DNA from: Tissierella simiarum
GTDB taxonomy: Bacteria; Bacillota; Clostridia; Tissierellales; Tissierellaceae
NCBI RefSeq assembly: GCF_018917865.1
Contig: NZ_JAHLPM010000007.1
Location: 124,001-188,000, forward strand
Length of the DNA: 64,000 nt
Reading direction: 5' to 3'
Below the pieces are notes generated by a model. The model did no database searches. It was not told the origin of the DNA and was given only the letters and a program-made list of their open reading frames with translations. The position numbers were made by a program, and so were the translations under genes. This document shows positions 49,510 through 59,733 of the stretch, in pieces (the stretch's first letter is position 1; every line of letters starts with the position of its first letter).

Positions 49510-51330
49510 TTATTCTTCATCAACTACTTCATAATCTGCATCAACTACATCATCTTTTCCATCAGAAGTATTTCCTTCTTGATTACTTTCTTGTTCCATA
49601 TGTTCATATAGTTTTTGAGATATAGCATAGAATTCTTGAGTCAATTCTTCAGTTTTAGTTTTTATTTCTTCTATGTTATCTCCCTCTAAAGATTTCTTTA
49701 ATTCTGAAAGCTTTCCTTCAACCTTTGTTTTTTCGTCATCTGAAATCTTTCCTTCTAATTCTTTTAAAGTCTTTTCTGTTTGATATACCATAGAGTCTGC
49801 ATTGTTCCTTATTTCTATTGATTCTTTTCTGTTTTTATCTTCTTCAGCAAACTTTTCTGCTTCTTTTACTTTTCTTTCAATTTCTTCATCAGAAAGCTTT
49901 GTTGAAGCTGTAATAGTTATTCTTTGCTCTTTTCCAGTACCTAAATCCTTAGCACTAACATTAACAATACCATTAGCATCAATATCAAAGGTTACTTCAA
50001 TTTGTGGTATTCCCCTTGGTGCTGGTGGTATTCCTGTTAATTGGAATCTACCTAATGTTGTATTATCACTAGCCATTTGACGTTCACCTTGAAGCACATG
50101 AATATCAACAGAAGTTTGACTATCTGCTGCAGTTGAAAAAACTTGGCTTTTCTTTGTCGGAATAGTAGTATTTCTTTCAATAAGTCTTGTTGTCACGCCA
50201 CCTAAAGTTTCAATACCTAATGATAATGGTGTTACGTCTAATAATAATAAATCTTTAACTTCTCCACTTAATACTCCACCTTGGATAGCAGCTCCTACAG
50301 CTACACATTCATCTGGATTTATATCTTTTTGAGGATCTTTACCTATTAACTTCTTAACAGCATCTTGTACTGCTGGAATTCTTGTAGATCCTCCTACTAA
50401 TATTACTTTTTCTATATCGCTTGGTTGTAAACCAGCATCTTTTAAAGCTGATTTAACAGGCTCTAAAGTTTTAGCCACCAAATTTGATGTTAATTCATCA
50501 AATTTTGCTCTAGTAATATCCATATTTAAATGAACTGGTCCTGCCTGAGTTGCAGTTATAAATGGTAAATTAATATTAGTAGTCATTACTGAAGATAATT
50601 CTTTCTTAGCTTTTTCTGCTGCCTCTTTTAATCTTTGTAATGACATATTATCTTTAGTTAAATCTACACCATGTTCCTTTTTAAATTGATCATTTATATA
50701 ATTGATTACTGCTTCATCAAAGTCATCTCCACCTAAATGGTTATTTCCTCTAGTAGCCAGTACTTCAAATACTCCATCTCCTAACTCTAAGATAGATACG
50801 TCAAAAGTACCTCCACCTAAGTCAAATACCATTATCTTGTGATGTCCTTCATCCTTATCCATACCATAAGCTAAAGCTGCTGCTGTTGGCTCATTTATTA
50901 TTCTTTTTACATCCAATCCAGCTATTTTACCTGCGTCTTTAGTCGCTTGTCTTTGACTATCTGTAAAATATGCTGGTACTGTTATTACTGCATCTGTAAC
51001 TGTTTCTCCTAAGTAATTTTCTACGTCCATCTTAATTTTTTGTAAGATCATCGCAGATATTTCTTGTGGGCTATAAGTCTTTCCGTCAATATTCTCTTTA
51101 TGATCACTTCCCATTTTTCTCTTTATTGATGCTATTGTTCTATCTGGATTTGTTATTGCTTGTCTTTTTGCAGTTTCACCAACTAATCTTTCTCCATCTT
51201 TTGTGAAAGCAACTACTGATGGTGTAGTTCGGTTTCCTTCTAAATTCGGTATAATAATAGGTTCTCCACCTTCCATAACTGCAACACATGAGTTGGTAGT
51301 TCCTAAGTCAATTCCAATTATTTTTCCCAT
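49510..51330 (-). CDS. dnaK: Chaperone protein DnaK
   Basis: A 606-residue Hsp70, full length. Key blocks are [31 protein letters not shown], and the linker [13 protein letters not shown]. It folds client proteins in an ATP cycle with DnaJ and GrpE. It lies 22 bp after grpE in the CIRCE-controlled operon. Confidence 0.98.
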   Translation of the reverse strand: MGKIIGIDLGTTNSCVAVMEGGEPIIIPNLEGNRTTPSVVAFTKDGERLVGETAKRQAITNPDRTIASIKRKMGSDHKENIDGKTYSPQEISAMILQKIKMDVENYLGETVTDAVITVPAYFTDSQRQATKDAGKIAGLDVKRIINEPTAAALAYGMDKDEGHHKIMVFDLGGGTFDVSILELGDGVFEVLATRGNNHLGGDDFDEAVINYINDQFKKEHGVDLTKDNMSLQRLKEAAEKAKKELSSVMTTNINLPFITATQAGPVHLNMDITRAKFDELTSNLVAKTLEPVKSALKDAGLQPSDIEKVILVGGSTRIPAVQDAVKKLIGKDPQKDINPDECVAVGAAIQGGVLSGEVKDLLLLDVTPLSLGIETLGGVTTRLIERNTTIPTKKSQVFSTAADSQTSVDIHVLQGERQMASDNTTLGRFQLTGIPPAPRGIPQIEVTFDIDANGIVNVSAKDLGTGKEQRITITASTKLSDEEIERKVKEAEKFAEEDKNRKESIEIRNNADSMVYQTEKTLKELEGKISDDEKTKVEGKLSELKKSLEGDNIEEIKTKTEELTQEFYAISQKLYEHMEQESNQEGNTSDGKDDVVDADYEVVDEE

Positions 51331-51352
51331 TTCAATTCCTCCTTAAAAAATG

Positions 51353-51883
51353 TTATTTAGCAACTTTAACCATACTAGGTCTTATAACTTTATCTTTTAA
51401 TACATATCCTTTTTGAAATACTTCGATAATAGTTCCTTCTTTATGGTCTGTAGATTCTTCCATAAATACTGCATGATGATAATTTGGGTCAAAAGTTTCT
51501 CCAACAGCCTTGATCTCTTCAACGCCATTATCATTAAGTAATTTTATCAGCTGTTGGTAGATCATTTCTACTCCTTGATAAAAACCATCATCTTTATTAG
51601 CTTCACTTTCAATAGCTCTTTCAAAGTTATCTAGGATAGGTAGAAGTTGGCATAAAAACTCTTCAGTAGCATATATTATAGTGCTTTCTTTATCTTTTTC
51701 AGCTCTTTTCTTAAAGTTGACAAAATCAGCTTGTAGCCTCACTAACTTACTGTTTAATTCTTCAATTTCCCTATCCTTATTTGACTCCTCGCTACATTGA
51801 TTTTCAGTAGAATCTTCTTCTTTTAAATCTTCTTCTTTTTCTTTCAATTCTTCTTCCTTATTAATATCTTCATTCTTTGTCAT
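51353..51883 (-). CDS. grpE: Nucleotide exchange factor GrpE
   Basis: A 176-residue protein with an acidic N-terminal coil, a long helix with LQADFVNFKKRAEKDKES, and the beta-domain with YHHAVFME and VLKDKVIRPSMVKV. It releases ADP from DnaK. It lies between hrcA and dnaK. Confidence 0.96.
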   Translation of the reverse strand: MTKNEDINKEEELKEKEEDLKEEDSTENQCSEESNKDREIEELNSKLVRLQADFVNFKKRAEKDKESTIIYATEEFLCQLLPILDNFERAIESEANKDDGFYQGVEMIYQQLIKLLNDNGVEEIKAVGETFDPNYHHAVFMEESTDHKEGTIIEVFQKGYVLKDKVIRPSMVKVAK

Positions 51884-51923
51884 TACATCACCTCTTATAA
51901 CTTATGTTAACTTAAACACTTTA

Positions 51924-52964
51924 TTATCTACCAATTAACATATCCATTATTTCGGTAAGATTGGCAGAAAATAATTTTAGTGTATTTATTGCTCTGTAAT
52001 AATCCATTCTTGTAGGCCCTATTACTCCTATTCTTCCAATAGTTTTTCCTTCTAGTCTATAAGTTGCTGTTATAAGGCTACAATCTTTAATTGGTTCATA
52101 GAGATTTTCATTTCCTATAGTTATTTCTATGTCCTGTGATAAAGAATTGTTCATAAGAATATCTAGAACCAAGTCCTTATCCTCAATAAATGATATAAAA
52201 GATTTAGCTTTATCTAAGTCTTTGTATTCAGGAAAATTAAATATTTTAGTAACTCCATCAGCATATAAGTCTATACTATCTAAATCCTCCATAGATTGGT
52301 TTATTATTGGCACAATATGGTCTATTATATTTTTAAACTCATAGATTTCCTTAAATATTCCTGAATCTATTTCATTGCTGATCTCCTCTATAGAAAGTCC
52401 TTTTAATTTTTCATTTAAAAAATTAGAGATAATGGTAATTTGGTTTTCTGGAATTGATTTATCTAATCTAAAAATAGAGTTCTTCACTATACCTGAATCA
52501 CTTACCATTACCATTAAAATCTCTAGACTATCAATTGGAATTAATTGAATATGCTTAAGTCTACTTGTCTTTAATTGAGGAGATATTGCTAATGCTGTAT
52601 AGCTAGTAATAGCTGATAATACTTTTGCAGAGTTCTGAATTAGCTGCTCTATTTCTCTTGAATCTCTAGCTAGTTTCTTTTTAATCTCATCTTTTTTTCT
52701 TAAATCTATTTTAGGTTTTTCAATTTTTAATAATTCATCTACATATAATCTATAAGCCTTATCTGAAGGTACTCTACCTGCAGATGAATGAGGTTTATTT
52801 AAATATCCTAAGTCTTCTAAATCAGACATTTCGTTTCTTATAGTAGCAGAGCTTACTCCTAAATCATATTGTTTTGATATAGTTCTAGAACCAATTGGTT
52901 CCGCACTAACTATATAGCTATTGATTATGGCATGAAGAACTTTAATCTTTCTATCATCCAACAT
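51924..52964 (-). CDS. hrcA: Heat-inducible repressor HrcA
   Basis: A 346-residue protein with an N-terminal winged helix (SATIRNEMSDLEDLGYL) and a GAF-like inducer domain. HrcA binds CIRCE with help from GroEL and represses heat-shock genes. It is first in hrcA-grpE-dnaK and controls itself through the CIRCE at 53009-53035. Confidence 0.96.
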   Translation of the reverse strand: MLDDRKIKVLHAIINSYIVSAEPIGSRTISKQYDLGVSSATIRNEMSDLEDLGYLNKPHSSAGRVPSDKAYRLYVDELLKIEKPKIDLRKKDEIKKKLARDSREIEQLIQNSAKVLSAITSYTALAISPQLKTSRLKHIQLIPIDSLEILMVMVSDSGIVKNSIFRLDKSIPENQITIISNFLNEKLKGLSIEEISNEIDSGIFKEIYEFKNIIDHIVPIINQSMEDLDSIDLYADGVTKIFNFPEYKDLDKAKSFISFIEDKDLVLDILMNNSLSQDIEITIGNENLYEPIKDCSLITATYRLEGKTIGRIGVIGPTRMDYYRAINTLKLFSANLTEIMDMLIGR

Positions 52965-53008
52965 ATTTAATCACCTCAGTAGAATCATCCATGTCTTGGA
53001 TAGATTTA

Positions 53009-53035
53009 TTAGCACTCTATGTCATTGAGTGCTAA
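53009..53035. promoter_or_regulatory. CIRCE operator
   Basis: TTAGCACTC-N9-GAGTGCTAA, a perfect match to consensus, 45 bp upstream of hrcA. A minus-strand TTGACA (53072-53077) and an A+T-rich -10 region lie just upstream. Confidence 0.97.
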
Positions 53036-53132
53036 TCCTTACGATTTTAAGTTACCACTACTTATAAATTTTGTCAATACCTTTATTAAAATTATCTTCA
53101 AATAATAGTAATAAAATAAAAGAAATTATATC

Positions 53133-54269
53133 TTACGGTAAAAAATCTACTTCTACAAGATTTGATAAATCTAAACCTTTATTTGTAAGCTTTATAAATC
53201 CTTTATTTTCATAAATTAAACCATTTTTAATATGTTTATTTATTACATCTTTGTATATGTTTTCAATATCTATATTGAATCTATTTCTAAATTCATTTTT
53301 ATTTATTCCTTCTATTAATCTTAAACCTAGTATGCAGTACTCTCCCATTTCTATTTCTTTAAATATTTGTTCTTCTCCTTCAACAGGAAATTCTCCTTCC
53401 TTTAATTTTTCATAATATATATTAAAGCTAGAAGAGTTCCAAAATCTTTTTCCTGCTAAATTTGAATGACTACTTAACCCTACTCCTAAATAAGGCTTAA
53501 CTTTCCAATAGAATAGATTGTGAAGACATTCATATCCCTCTTTAGCGAAATTGGATATTTCATAGTGATTATAACCATTAGACTTCAAAAATTCTATAGC
53601 TTCATGATACATTTTTCTCTCTTCATCTTCACTAGGTAAAGTAATACTTCCTTCCTCATACCATTTGTTTATTAGAGTCCCTTCTTCTAGTATTAAACTA
53701 TAATAAGAAATATGTTCTACTCCTAAGTTAATTGCTTCTTTTAAAGAATTTATTACATCTTTTAAGTTTTGATTGGGTAATCCAAACATTAAGTCTACGT
53801 TAATATTTTTAATATCCTTTTTCCTTAATAAATAATAACTATTATAAAAATCTTCTACTTTATGACATCTTCCTATAGCCTTTAAAAGGCTATTATCTAA
53901 AGTTTGAACTCCCATACTTACTCTATTTATACCTAAAGAAGAATATATAGATACCTTTTCTTTATTCAAAGTTCCCGGATTAGCTTCTATAGTTATTTCT
54001 TCTAGTTTAGAAGTATTAAAATTTTTATATATATAATTTAATATCTTATATATATGTTCTCCTGGTATATAAGATGGAGTTCCACCTCCTATAAATATAG
54101 TTTTAATATTAAAATCAATTATCCTTTCTTTATATAAAGTCAATTCTTTTAATAAATAGTCTATATATTCATCTAACTTATCTTTCATATTGGGAAAGGA
54201 TGTAAAATCACAATAATAGCACTTACTTATACAAAATGGTATATGAATATATATAGCTATATCTTTCAT
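53133..54269 (-). CDS. hemW: HemW, radical-SAM heme chaperone
   Basis: A 378-residue protein starting at MKDIAIYIHIPFCISKCYYC, after GGAGGTG. The radical-SAM cysteines are in FCISKCYYCDF, and the GGGTPS motif follows. HemW transfers heme to respiratory proteins and was long misnamed as coproporphyrinogen oxidase. The extra CxxC-free form is typical. It follows lepA, the usual order. Confidence 0.94.
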   Translation of the reverse strand: MKDIAIYIHIPFCISKCYYCDFTSFPNMKDKLDEYIDYLLKELTLYKERIIDFNIKTIFIGGGTPSYIPGEHIYKILNYIYKNFNTSKLEEITIEANPGTLNKEKVSIYSSLGINRVSMGVQTLDNSLLKAIGRCHKVEDFYNSYYLLRKKDIKNINVDLMFGLPNQNLKDVINSLKEAINLGVEHISYYSLILEEGTLINKWYEEGSITLPSEDEERKMYHEAIEFLKSNGYNHYEISNFAKEGYECLHNLFYWKVKPYLGVGLSSHSNLAGKRFWNSSSFNIYYEKLKEGEFPVEGEEQIFKEIEMGEYCILGLRLIEGINKNEFRNRFNIDIENIYKDVINKHIKNGLIYENKGFIKLTNKGLDLSNLVEVDFLP

Positions 54270-54287
54270 AAGCACCTCCAATAATTA

Positions 54288-54310
54288 AATGCACACAAAT
54301 TGTGTGCATT
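54288..54310 (-). other. Hairpin between lepA and hemW
   Basis: AATGCACACA and TGTGTGCATT arms, 3-nt loop, 10-bp stem. There is no T-run, so it is more likely an mRNA stability or processing element than a full terminator. Confidence 0.5.
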
Positions 54311-54312
54311 AA

Positions 54313-56124
54313 TTACTTCTCATCGTATTTTAGTACTGTTAAGAAAGCTTCCTGTGGCACTTCTACAGCACCAATTTGTCTCATACGTTTTTTACCTTCT
54401 TTTTGTTTTTCTAATAGTTTCTTCTTTCTAGATATATCTCCACCATAGCATTTAGCCAATACATCTTTTCGAAGTGCTCTTATAGTTTCTCTTGCAATTA
54501 TCTTAGATCCTATAGCTGCTTGAATAGGTACTGCAAATTGATGTCTAGGTATAACATCTTTTAATCTTTCTGCAATATTTCTTCCTCTTTCATAAGCTTT
54601 TTCCTCATGAACAATTATAGAGAAAGCATCTACGAGTTCTCCATTTATTAATATATCTAGTTTTTCTAGTTCTGCTTGCATATAGCCTTTTAGCTCATAG
54701 TCTAGGGAAGCATAACCTCTAGTTTTAGATTTTAAAGCATCAAAAAAATCATAAATTACTTCATTTAAAGGTAAATCGTAATGCATGGCTACCCTTTTTT
54801 CTTCCAAGTACTCCATATTTAAGAATGTGCCTCTTTTATTTTGACAAAGTTCCATAACTGCACCTACATAGTCTGTAGGTGTCATGATTGAAGCGCTTAC
54901 TATGGGCTCCTCCATGTATTCTATTTCAGCTTCTGGAGGAAGATTACTTGGATTTTGAATTTCTAATACTTCACCATTTTTCTTCGTTATTTTATAAATT
55001 ACACTTGGTGCAGTAGTTACAATATTTAAGTCAAATTCTCTTTCTAATCTTTCCTGTATTATTTCCATGTGTAATAATCCTAAAAATCCACATCTAAAAC
55101 CAAATCCTAGAGCTACAGATGTTTCTGGCTCAAAAACTAAACTTGCATCATTTACTTGAAGCTTTTCTAAGGCATCTCTAACAGAATTAAAATCTTCACC
55201 TTCTGCTGGATATATTCCACAATAAACCATTGGTATTACTTTCTTATATCCTGGTAAAGGACTATCTGTAGGATTTTTATGATCTGTGATAGTATCTCCT
55301 ACTCTAGCATCCTTTACATTTTTAATACTAGCTGTTACAAACCCAACATCACCTGGTTCTAATTTATCTAAAGACATATGCTTTGAAGTATTTACCCCTA
55401 CTTCAGTTACTTCATAACTCTTTCCTGTTGACATCATTCTTATGGTCATACCAGGTTCTATTGTTCCCTCAAATACTCTTATATAACAGATTACCCCTTT
55501 ATAGCTATCGTAATAAGAGTCAAATATTAAAGCTTTTAGAGGTGCTTCTACATCTCCTTTAGGAGCAGGTATTTTCTCTACTATTTCCTCTAATACATCA
55601 TCAATATTTAATCCTTCCTTTGCTGAAATCAATGGTGCTTCTTCACAATCTATTCCAATAATATCTTCTATTTCTTTTTTTACTTCTTCAGGTCTTGCAC
55701 TAGGTAAATCTATTTTATTTATTATAGGTATAATTTCCAAATCTTGTTCTAAAGCTAAATAAACATTAGCTAAGGTTTGAGCTTCTATTCCCTGTGTAGA
55801 ATCTACTACTAAAAGAGCACCTTCGCAGGCAGCTAGACTTCTAGATACTTCATAGTTAAAATCTACATGACCTGGAGTATCTATTAAGTTTAACAAATAC
55901 TCTTCTCCATTCTTAGCTTTATAGACAAGTCTCACAGCCTTTAACTTTATAGTTATTCCTCTTTCTCGCTCTAAATCCATATTGTCTAAAACTTGACTTT
56001 GCATTTCTCTTGAGGTTAACATTCCTGTCTTTTCTATTAATCTGTCTGCTAGGGTAGATTTTCCATGATCGATATGAGCAATTATTGAAAAGTTTCTAAT
56101 ATTTTTTTGCTTTTTACTTTGCAT
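54313..56124 (-). CDS. lepA: Elongation factor 4 (LepA)
   Basis: A 603-residue GTPase with [17 protein letters not shown] (G1), the DTPGHVDF (G3) and [11 protein letters not shown] (G4) motifs, and the LepA-specific C-terminal domain ([11 protein letters not shown]-like [17 protein letters not shown]). It acts on stalled ribosomes. Full length and typical. Confidence 0.98.
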   Translation of the reverse strand: MQSKKQKNIRNFSIIAHIDHGKSTLADRLIEKTGMLTSREMQSQVLDNMDLERERGITIKLKAVRLVYKAKNGEEYLLNLIDTPGHVDFNYEVSRSLAACEGALLVVDSTQGIEAQTLANVYLALEQDLEIIPIINKIDLPSARPEEVKKEIEDIIGIDCEEAPLISAKEGLNIDDVLEEIVEKIPAPKGDVEAPLKALIFDSYYDSYKGVICYIRVFEGTIEPGMTIRMMSTGKSYEVTEVGVNTSKHMSLDKLEPGDVGFVTASIKNVKDARVGDTITDHKNPTDSPLPGYKKVIPMVYCGIYPAEGEDFNSVRDALEKLQVNDASLVFEPETSVALGFGFRCGFLGLLHMEIIQERLEREFDLNIVTTAPSVIYKITKKNGEVLEIQNPSNLPPEAEIEYMEEPIVSASIMTPTDYVGAVMELCQNKRGTFLNMEYLEEKRVAMHYDLPLNEVIYDFFDALKSKTRGYASLDYELKGYMQAELEKLDILINGELVDAFSIIVHEEKAYERGRNIAERLKDVIPRHQFAVPIQAAIGSKIIARETIRALRKDVLAKCYGGDISRKKKLLEKQKEGKKRMRQIGAVEVPQEAFLTVLKYDEK

Positions 56125-56196
56125 ATTTTTCCTCCTTATGAAGATTCGAAATAACTAGTACCAATTATAGCAAATATTCGTTCCTATGTAAAATAA

Positions 56197-56217
56197 AAGA
56201 CCAGAAAAACTGGTCTT
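56197..56217 (-). terminator. Terminator upstream of lepA
   Basis: AAGACCAG and CTGGTCTT arms with a 5-nt loop; a T-rich run follows on the minus strand. It closes the gene at 56218-56466. Confidence 0.7.
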
Positions 56218-56466
56218 CTAGTTATTTTTTTTAAGAATTTTAAAATCAATAAAATAGGTTCTACCAAATATGTCTAATTTACTATTTCTAACATCTAAAC
56301 TAAGTATTTTAGGATTTTCAATACAGTTCAATTTTACTATAGTATTGTTTACAACTTTTACGCCTATTATAAGCAATGCTACAAGAAACAAAATACATAA
56401 ATTTTTAAAGCTTTTTTTCCATTTTTCTCTTCTTAATCTTCTATTTCTTTCAATCCTCGTTTCCAT
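56218..56466 (-). CDS. Small membrane protein
   Basis: An 82-residue protein with a strongly basic N-terminus, one membrane helix (about 22-42) and a short extracytoplasmic domain. The ATG after AGGGTGG is preferred to one farther upstream. The family is not recognised; it lies between signal peptidase and lepA. Confidence 0.7.
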   Translation of the reverse strand: METRIERNRRLRREKWKKSFKNLCILFLVALLIIGVKVVNNTIVKLNCIENPKILSLDVRNSKLDIFGRTYFIDFKILKKNN

Positions 56467-56510
56467 TTTTACCACCCTAATTAGGGTATCCATTTTTTGC
56501 TAATTATATA

Positions 56511-57059
56511 CTAATATATCTTACCAAATCTGTCGTCAAAAGGAAAATACCTAAAGCCAGTAATACCTTTTATAGATTTTAATGAGACACAACCAAAATA
56601 TCTACTATCTTTGCTTGCACCCTCTTCTCTATTATCCCCTAATACAAAAACTTGTCCCTTTGGCACTTCCCAATAACTTTCTCCATAAATATGAGTAAAA
56701 GAATCTTTCTCTATATAATCTTCTTTTAATACCTCTCCATTTACATAAACCTTACCGTCCTTTATTTCTACTATGTCTCCGCCTAATCCTATTACCCTTT
56801 TAATGTAGTCCTTACTAGGATTGTCTGGAGCTTTTAAAACTACTACATCACCTCTATTAGGACTACTAAAATATAAAGATATTTTATTTGCAAAAAGTCT
56901 ATCTTTCTCATGCAGAGTTGGATACATTGAGTTACCTAAAACATAAGTAGTGTTAAATATAAAAGTTTTAATTAAAACTGCTATAACTACAGCTAATAAT
57001 ATACTCTTTATCCACTCTATTGTTTCTTTTTTAATATCGTTTTTATTTTCTTCTTCCAT
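56511..57059 (-). CDS. lepB: Type I signal peptidase
   Basis: A 182-residue protein with one N-terminal membrane anchor (about 18-38). The catalytic dyad is Ser44 in NSMYPTLHE and Lys87 in DYIKRVIGLGGD. The GDNREEGASKDSR box is present. It cleaves signal peptides outside the membrane. Small Firmicute-type SipS form. Confidence 0.95.
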   Translation of the reverse strand: MEEENKNDIKKETIEWIKSILLAVVIAVLIKTFIFNTTYVLGNSMYPTLHEKDRLFANKISLYFSSPNRGDVVVLKAPDNPSKDYIKRVIGLGGDIVEIKDGKVYVNGEVLKEDYIEKDSFTHIYGESYWEVPKGQVFVLGDNREEGASKDSRYFGCVSLKSIKGITGFRYFPFDDRFGKIY

Positions 57060-57131
57060 CTCGTTAAAACCTCCTGTCTTTCTCTAGAACTACCTCCATT
57101 ATAGCATTTTTTATAAATAAAACAAAGATTT

Positions 57132-58247
57132 TTATTCTCGGATGCTATCTAGGACTAGGGTTAGTATTTCTCCTATAAGTTTAGCACTTTCAGAAGCTTC
57201 TTCTATAGTGTTTAAATTACTACCAACTTCTATCAGAGCTGAATAGTCTGAAACAAATTGATTATATTTACCCTTTGGCTTAATTATTATACCTGTACAT
57301 AGATTAGGATATAAAGTATCAGATACTGCTTTTATATATTTAGCAAAACTCAATACTTGTTCCTTGTTAGGTGAATCAGGCCCCACAACTATAGAGAAAG
57401 TGGCTACATCTACCCCGTTTATTTTTGTCTTAGCTTTTGATAAAGCTCTTTCCCTATAATTAGCATCATCTCCTATACCGTCTCTATGAACATCTAAAAA
57501 AACTTTTAAGTTTTTTTCTTCTTCCATTTTTTTATTTACAGTATTTAAAGATCTAGAATAAGATTTATTATAAGAAGGTAAATCATGATAGATTTCTACA
57601 TGATCAACCTTATGTCCATTAGCTTCTAAAATCTTTGTCATAATTTCCCCTATCGTTACTACATTATATTTTTTTTCTGTAGTGTGATATTGACTATCTT
57701 TAATAGGTAAATATGCTTCTGTTCCATGAGTATGATACAATAAAATATAGGGTTTCTCTTTGTTAATTTTCATTTTCTTTATGTTCAATGGCTCTGGTAT
57801 ACTCTCAACAGAACTTTTTCCTTCTGAATCTTTCACAATTATTAGACTTTCGTATTCATCAAGCCTATCTATAATCACTTGATCTTCGAGAACTGTAGTA
57901 TGTAGTTCATCATTTTCTTCATTATCTTCTTCTAACATTTCTTTATCATTATTATCTTCTTTTTTTAAAAAATCTAAAGATGATATAGAGTAAATTTTTT
58001 CTTTAATTATATCTTTAAGATTAAACCTTTCATTATAATCTTGATTTTGATAGAAACTAATTATAGAGCTTGTTCTTCCCAAAATAGGAATTAACCATTG
58101 GGAAGATATCTTTCTTTTTTCTACATTATTAAAAATCTCTTTGTCTTCTCTACTATAATAGGTTTTTATTAATATAGTACCTGTGTTTAACATTATAAGA
58201 CAGACGAGGACTAATATAATATAGTTAGATTTTTTTTGCCTGTTCAT
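57132..58247 (-). CDS. spoIIP: Stage II sporulation protein P
   Basis: A 371-residue protein starting at MNRQKKSN, eight bases after GGGAG. It has an N-terminal membrane anchor and the amidase/endopeptidase domain with LLYHTHGTEAYLP and LDVHRDGIGD. SpoIIP degrades peptidoglycan during engulfment with SpoIID and SpoIIM. It lies next to gpr as in other spore-formers. It shows that the host is an endospore former. Confidence 0.95.
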   Translation of the reverse strand: MNRQKKSNYIILVLVCLIMLNTGTILIKTYYSREDKEIFNNVEKRKISSQWLIPILGRTSSIISFYQNQDYNERFNLKDIIKEKIYSISSLDFLKKEDNNDKEMLEEDNEENDELHTTVLEDQVIIDRLDEYESLIIVKDSEGKSSVESIPEPLNIKKMKINKEKPYILLYHTHGTEAYLPIKDSQYHTTEKKYNVVTIGEIMTKILEANGHKVDHVEIYHDLPSYNKSYSRSLNTVNKKMEEEKNLKVFLDVHRDGIGDDANYRERALSKAKTKINGVDVATFSIVVGPDSPNKEQVLSFAKYIKAVSDTLYPNLCTGIIIKPKGKYNQFVSDYSALIEVGSNLNTIEEASESAKLIGEILTLVLDSIRE

Positions 58248-58328
58248 ATAATACACTCCCTAAATTATGTTTTCAATACAAAGAGTATATTCAATTAATG
58301 GGACATATATGATATTATTTTTATAAGC

Positions 58329-59303
58329 TTACCTTATATATCTGTTAACATCCTTTAAATCTATTCCTGGATGAAGTGCTATATTCAAACCATTAGCAAT
58401 TATAATAGATAGATCATCTATTATTAAATCTATTTCTTTTGGTGTTACTACTACATTGGGCATAAAAGGTTCTAATACTTCTTGAATTAGAGAATATTTA
58501 TCTTCTTTTGAAATCTCATTAAGCATAGAATAGAATTCACTTCCTACTTGTGCCTCATTCTTCATAGATCCAACAATTAAGTCCATTGTATCATTTATCA
58601 TAGTAGCAGCATCTACTACAGTAGGTATGCCTATGGCTATTACAGGAACACCTAATGTATCCTTATTAAGGCCCATTCGTTTATTCCCTATACCACTACC
58701 CGGATTAATGCCTGTATCTGATATTTGTATAGTAGTACTAATCCTATCCATTTTTCTTGAAGCTAATGCATCTACAGCTATAACTAAATCAGGATTTATC
58801 TTTTCCACTATACCTCTTACTATTTCTCCTGTTTCTATTCCTGTCAAACCCATAACTCCTGGTGATATAGCTGCTACATTAGCTACAGTTTCATCTATTT
58901 CTTTGTTATAATTTACAAAGTACTGTCTAGTCACTAGAACTCGCTCTATTACCTTAGGTCCTAAAGCATCAGGACTAACGTTCCAATTGCCTAACCCTAT
59001 AATTAATATTTTAGAGTCCTCTTTATTTTTACCTAAACCTTTTATTTCTTTGGCAACCAATTGGCTTATTTCATCTTTTAAATCTTCATCTGTTTTTTTA
59101 AGTTTAGGAACATCTATAGTAATGTAAGTACCTATGGCTTTTCCCATACTTTGCATCCCTATTTCATTTACTATTTTAACTCTAGTAACAGTATAATTAT
59201 CTTCTTCCTCTTTCTCCACTTCTACTCCTGGAACCTCTCTTTTTTCTCTTTCCTTATATAACTCTCTACTTTCTACAGCTAAATCAGTGTGTATTTGATA
59301 CAT
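58329..59303 (-). CDS. gpr: Germination protease GPR
   Basis: A 324-residue aspartic-like protease that degrades small acid-soluble spore proteins at germination. It starts MYQIHTDLAVESREL, whose TDLAVE is the autocleavage site of the zymogen. LIIGLGNWNVSPDALGPKV and VIAVDALASRKM are conserved core blocks. Made as an inactive precursor in the forespore. Confidence 0.96.
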   Translation of the reverse strand: MYQIHTDLAVESRELYKEREKREVPGVEVEKEEEDNYTVTRVKIVNEIGMQSMGKAIGTYITIDVPKLKKTDEDLKDEISQLVAKEIKGLGKNKEDSKILIIGLGNWNVSPDALGPKVIERVLVTRQYFVNYNKEIDETVANVAAISPGVMGLTGIETGEIVRGIVEKINPDLVIAVDALASRKMDRISTTIQISDTGINPGSGIGNKRMGLNKDTLGVPVIAIGIPTVVDAATMINDTMDLIVGSMKNEAQVGSEFYSMLNEISKEDKYSLIQEVLEPFMPNVVVTPKEIDLIIDDLSIIIANGLNIALHPGIDLKDVNRYIR

Positions 59304-59380
59304 ATAATTCTCCTCTCAACTTTTCTTTTTATTATTTTTCTTCTAATTCTTTTTTTTATGTATGATAAACTTAATTATCC

Positions 59381-59409
59381 TTGCAATTTCTAGTTCTTCA
59401 TGGTAAAAT
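59381..59409 (+). promoter_or_regulatory. Promoter of rpsT
   Basis: TTGCAA (59381-59386), 17-bp spacer, TAAAAT (59404-59409), 31 bp before the start codon. Confidence 0.7.
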
Positions 59410-59440
59410 ATTTTTTGTTAGATTAGAGGAGGTGAAACTA

Positions 59441-59704
59441 TTGGCAAACATTAAATCAGCTGAAAAGAAAATCCGTGTCATTAAAAGAAAAACTGCTGTT
59501 AATAAGAGTATAAAATCAGAAATTAAAACATATATAAAGAAGTTTGATACTGCTGTTGCAAATGAAAATTTAGATGAAGCTAAAGAATTACTTAAAGTTA
59601 TAGATAAAAAGTTAAAAAGAGCAGCTCAAAAAAATATTATCCATAAAAACAATGTTGCTAGAAAGGTTAGCCGTTTAACTAAGAAATTAAATGAAGCTAT
59701 ATAG
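59441..59704 (+). CDS. rpsT: 30S ribosomal protein S20
   Basis: An 87-residue basic protein beginning MANIKSAEKKIRVIKRKTAV. The TTG start lies after GAGGAGGTG. It binds 16S rRNA in early 30S assembly. It is transcribed alone from its own promoter and stands opposite holA and gpr, the common Firmicute layout. Confidence 0.96.
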   Translation: MANIKSAEKKIRVIKRKTAVNKSIKSEIKTYIKKFDTAVANENLDEAKELLKVIDKKLKRAAQKNIIHKNNVARKVSRLTKKLNEAI

Positions 59705-59707
59705 ATA

Positions 59708-59733
59708 AAACTTCGGGATTGCCGAAGTTTTTT
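59708..59733. terminator. Bidirectional terminator between rpsT and holA
   Basis: AAACTTCGG and CCGAAGTTT arms, 5-nt loop, T-run on the plus strand. It serves the two convergent genes. Confidence 0.88.

Noticed and set aside
54288-54310. Strong terminator between lepA and hemW
   Set aside because: The stem is good but no T-run follows, and the short gap with an in-operon RBS suggests cotranscription.
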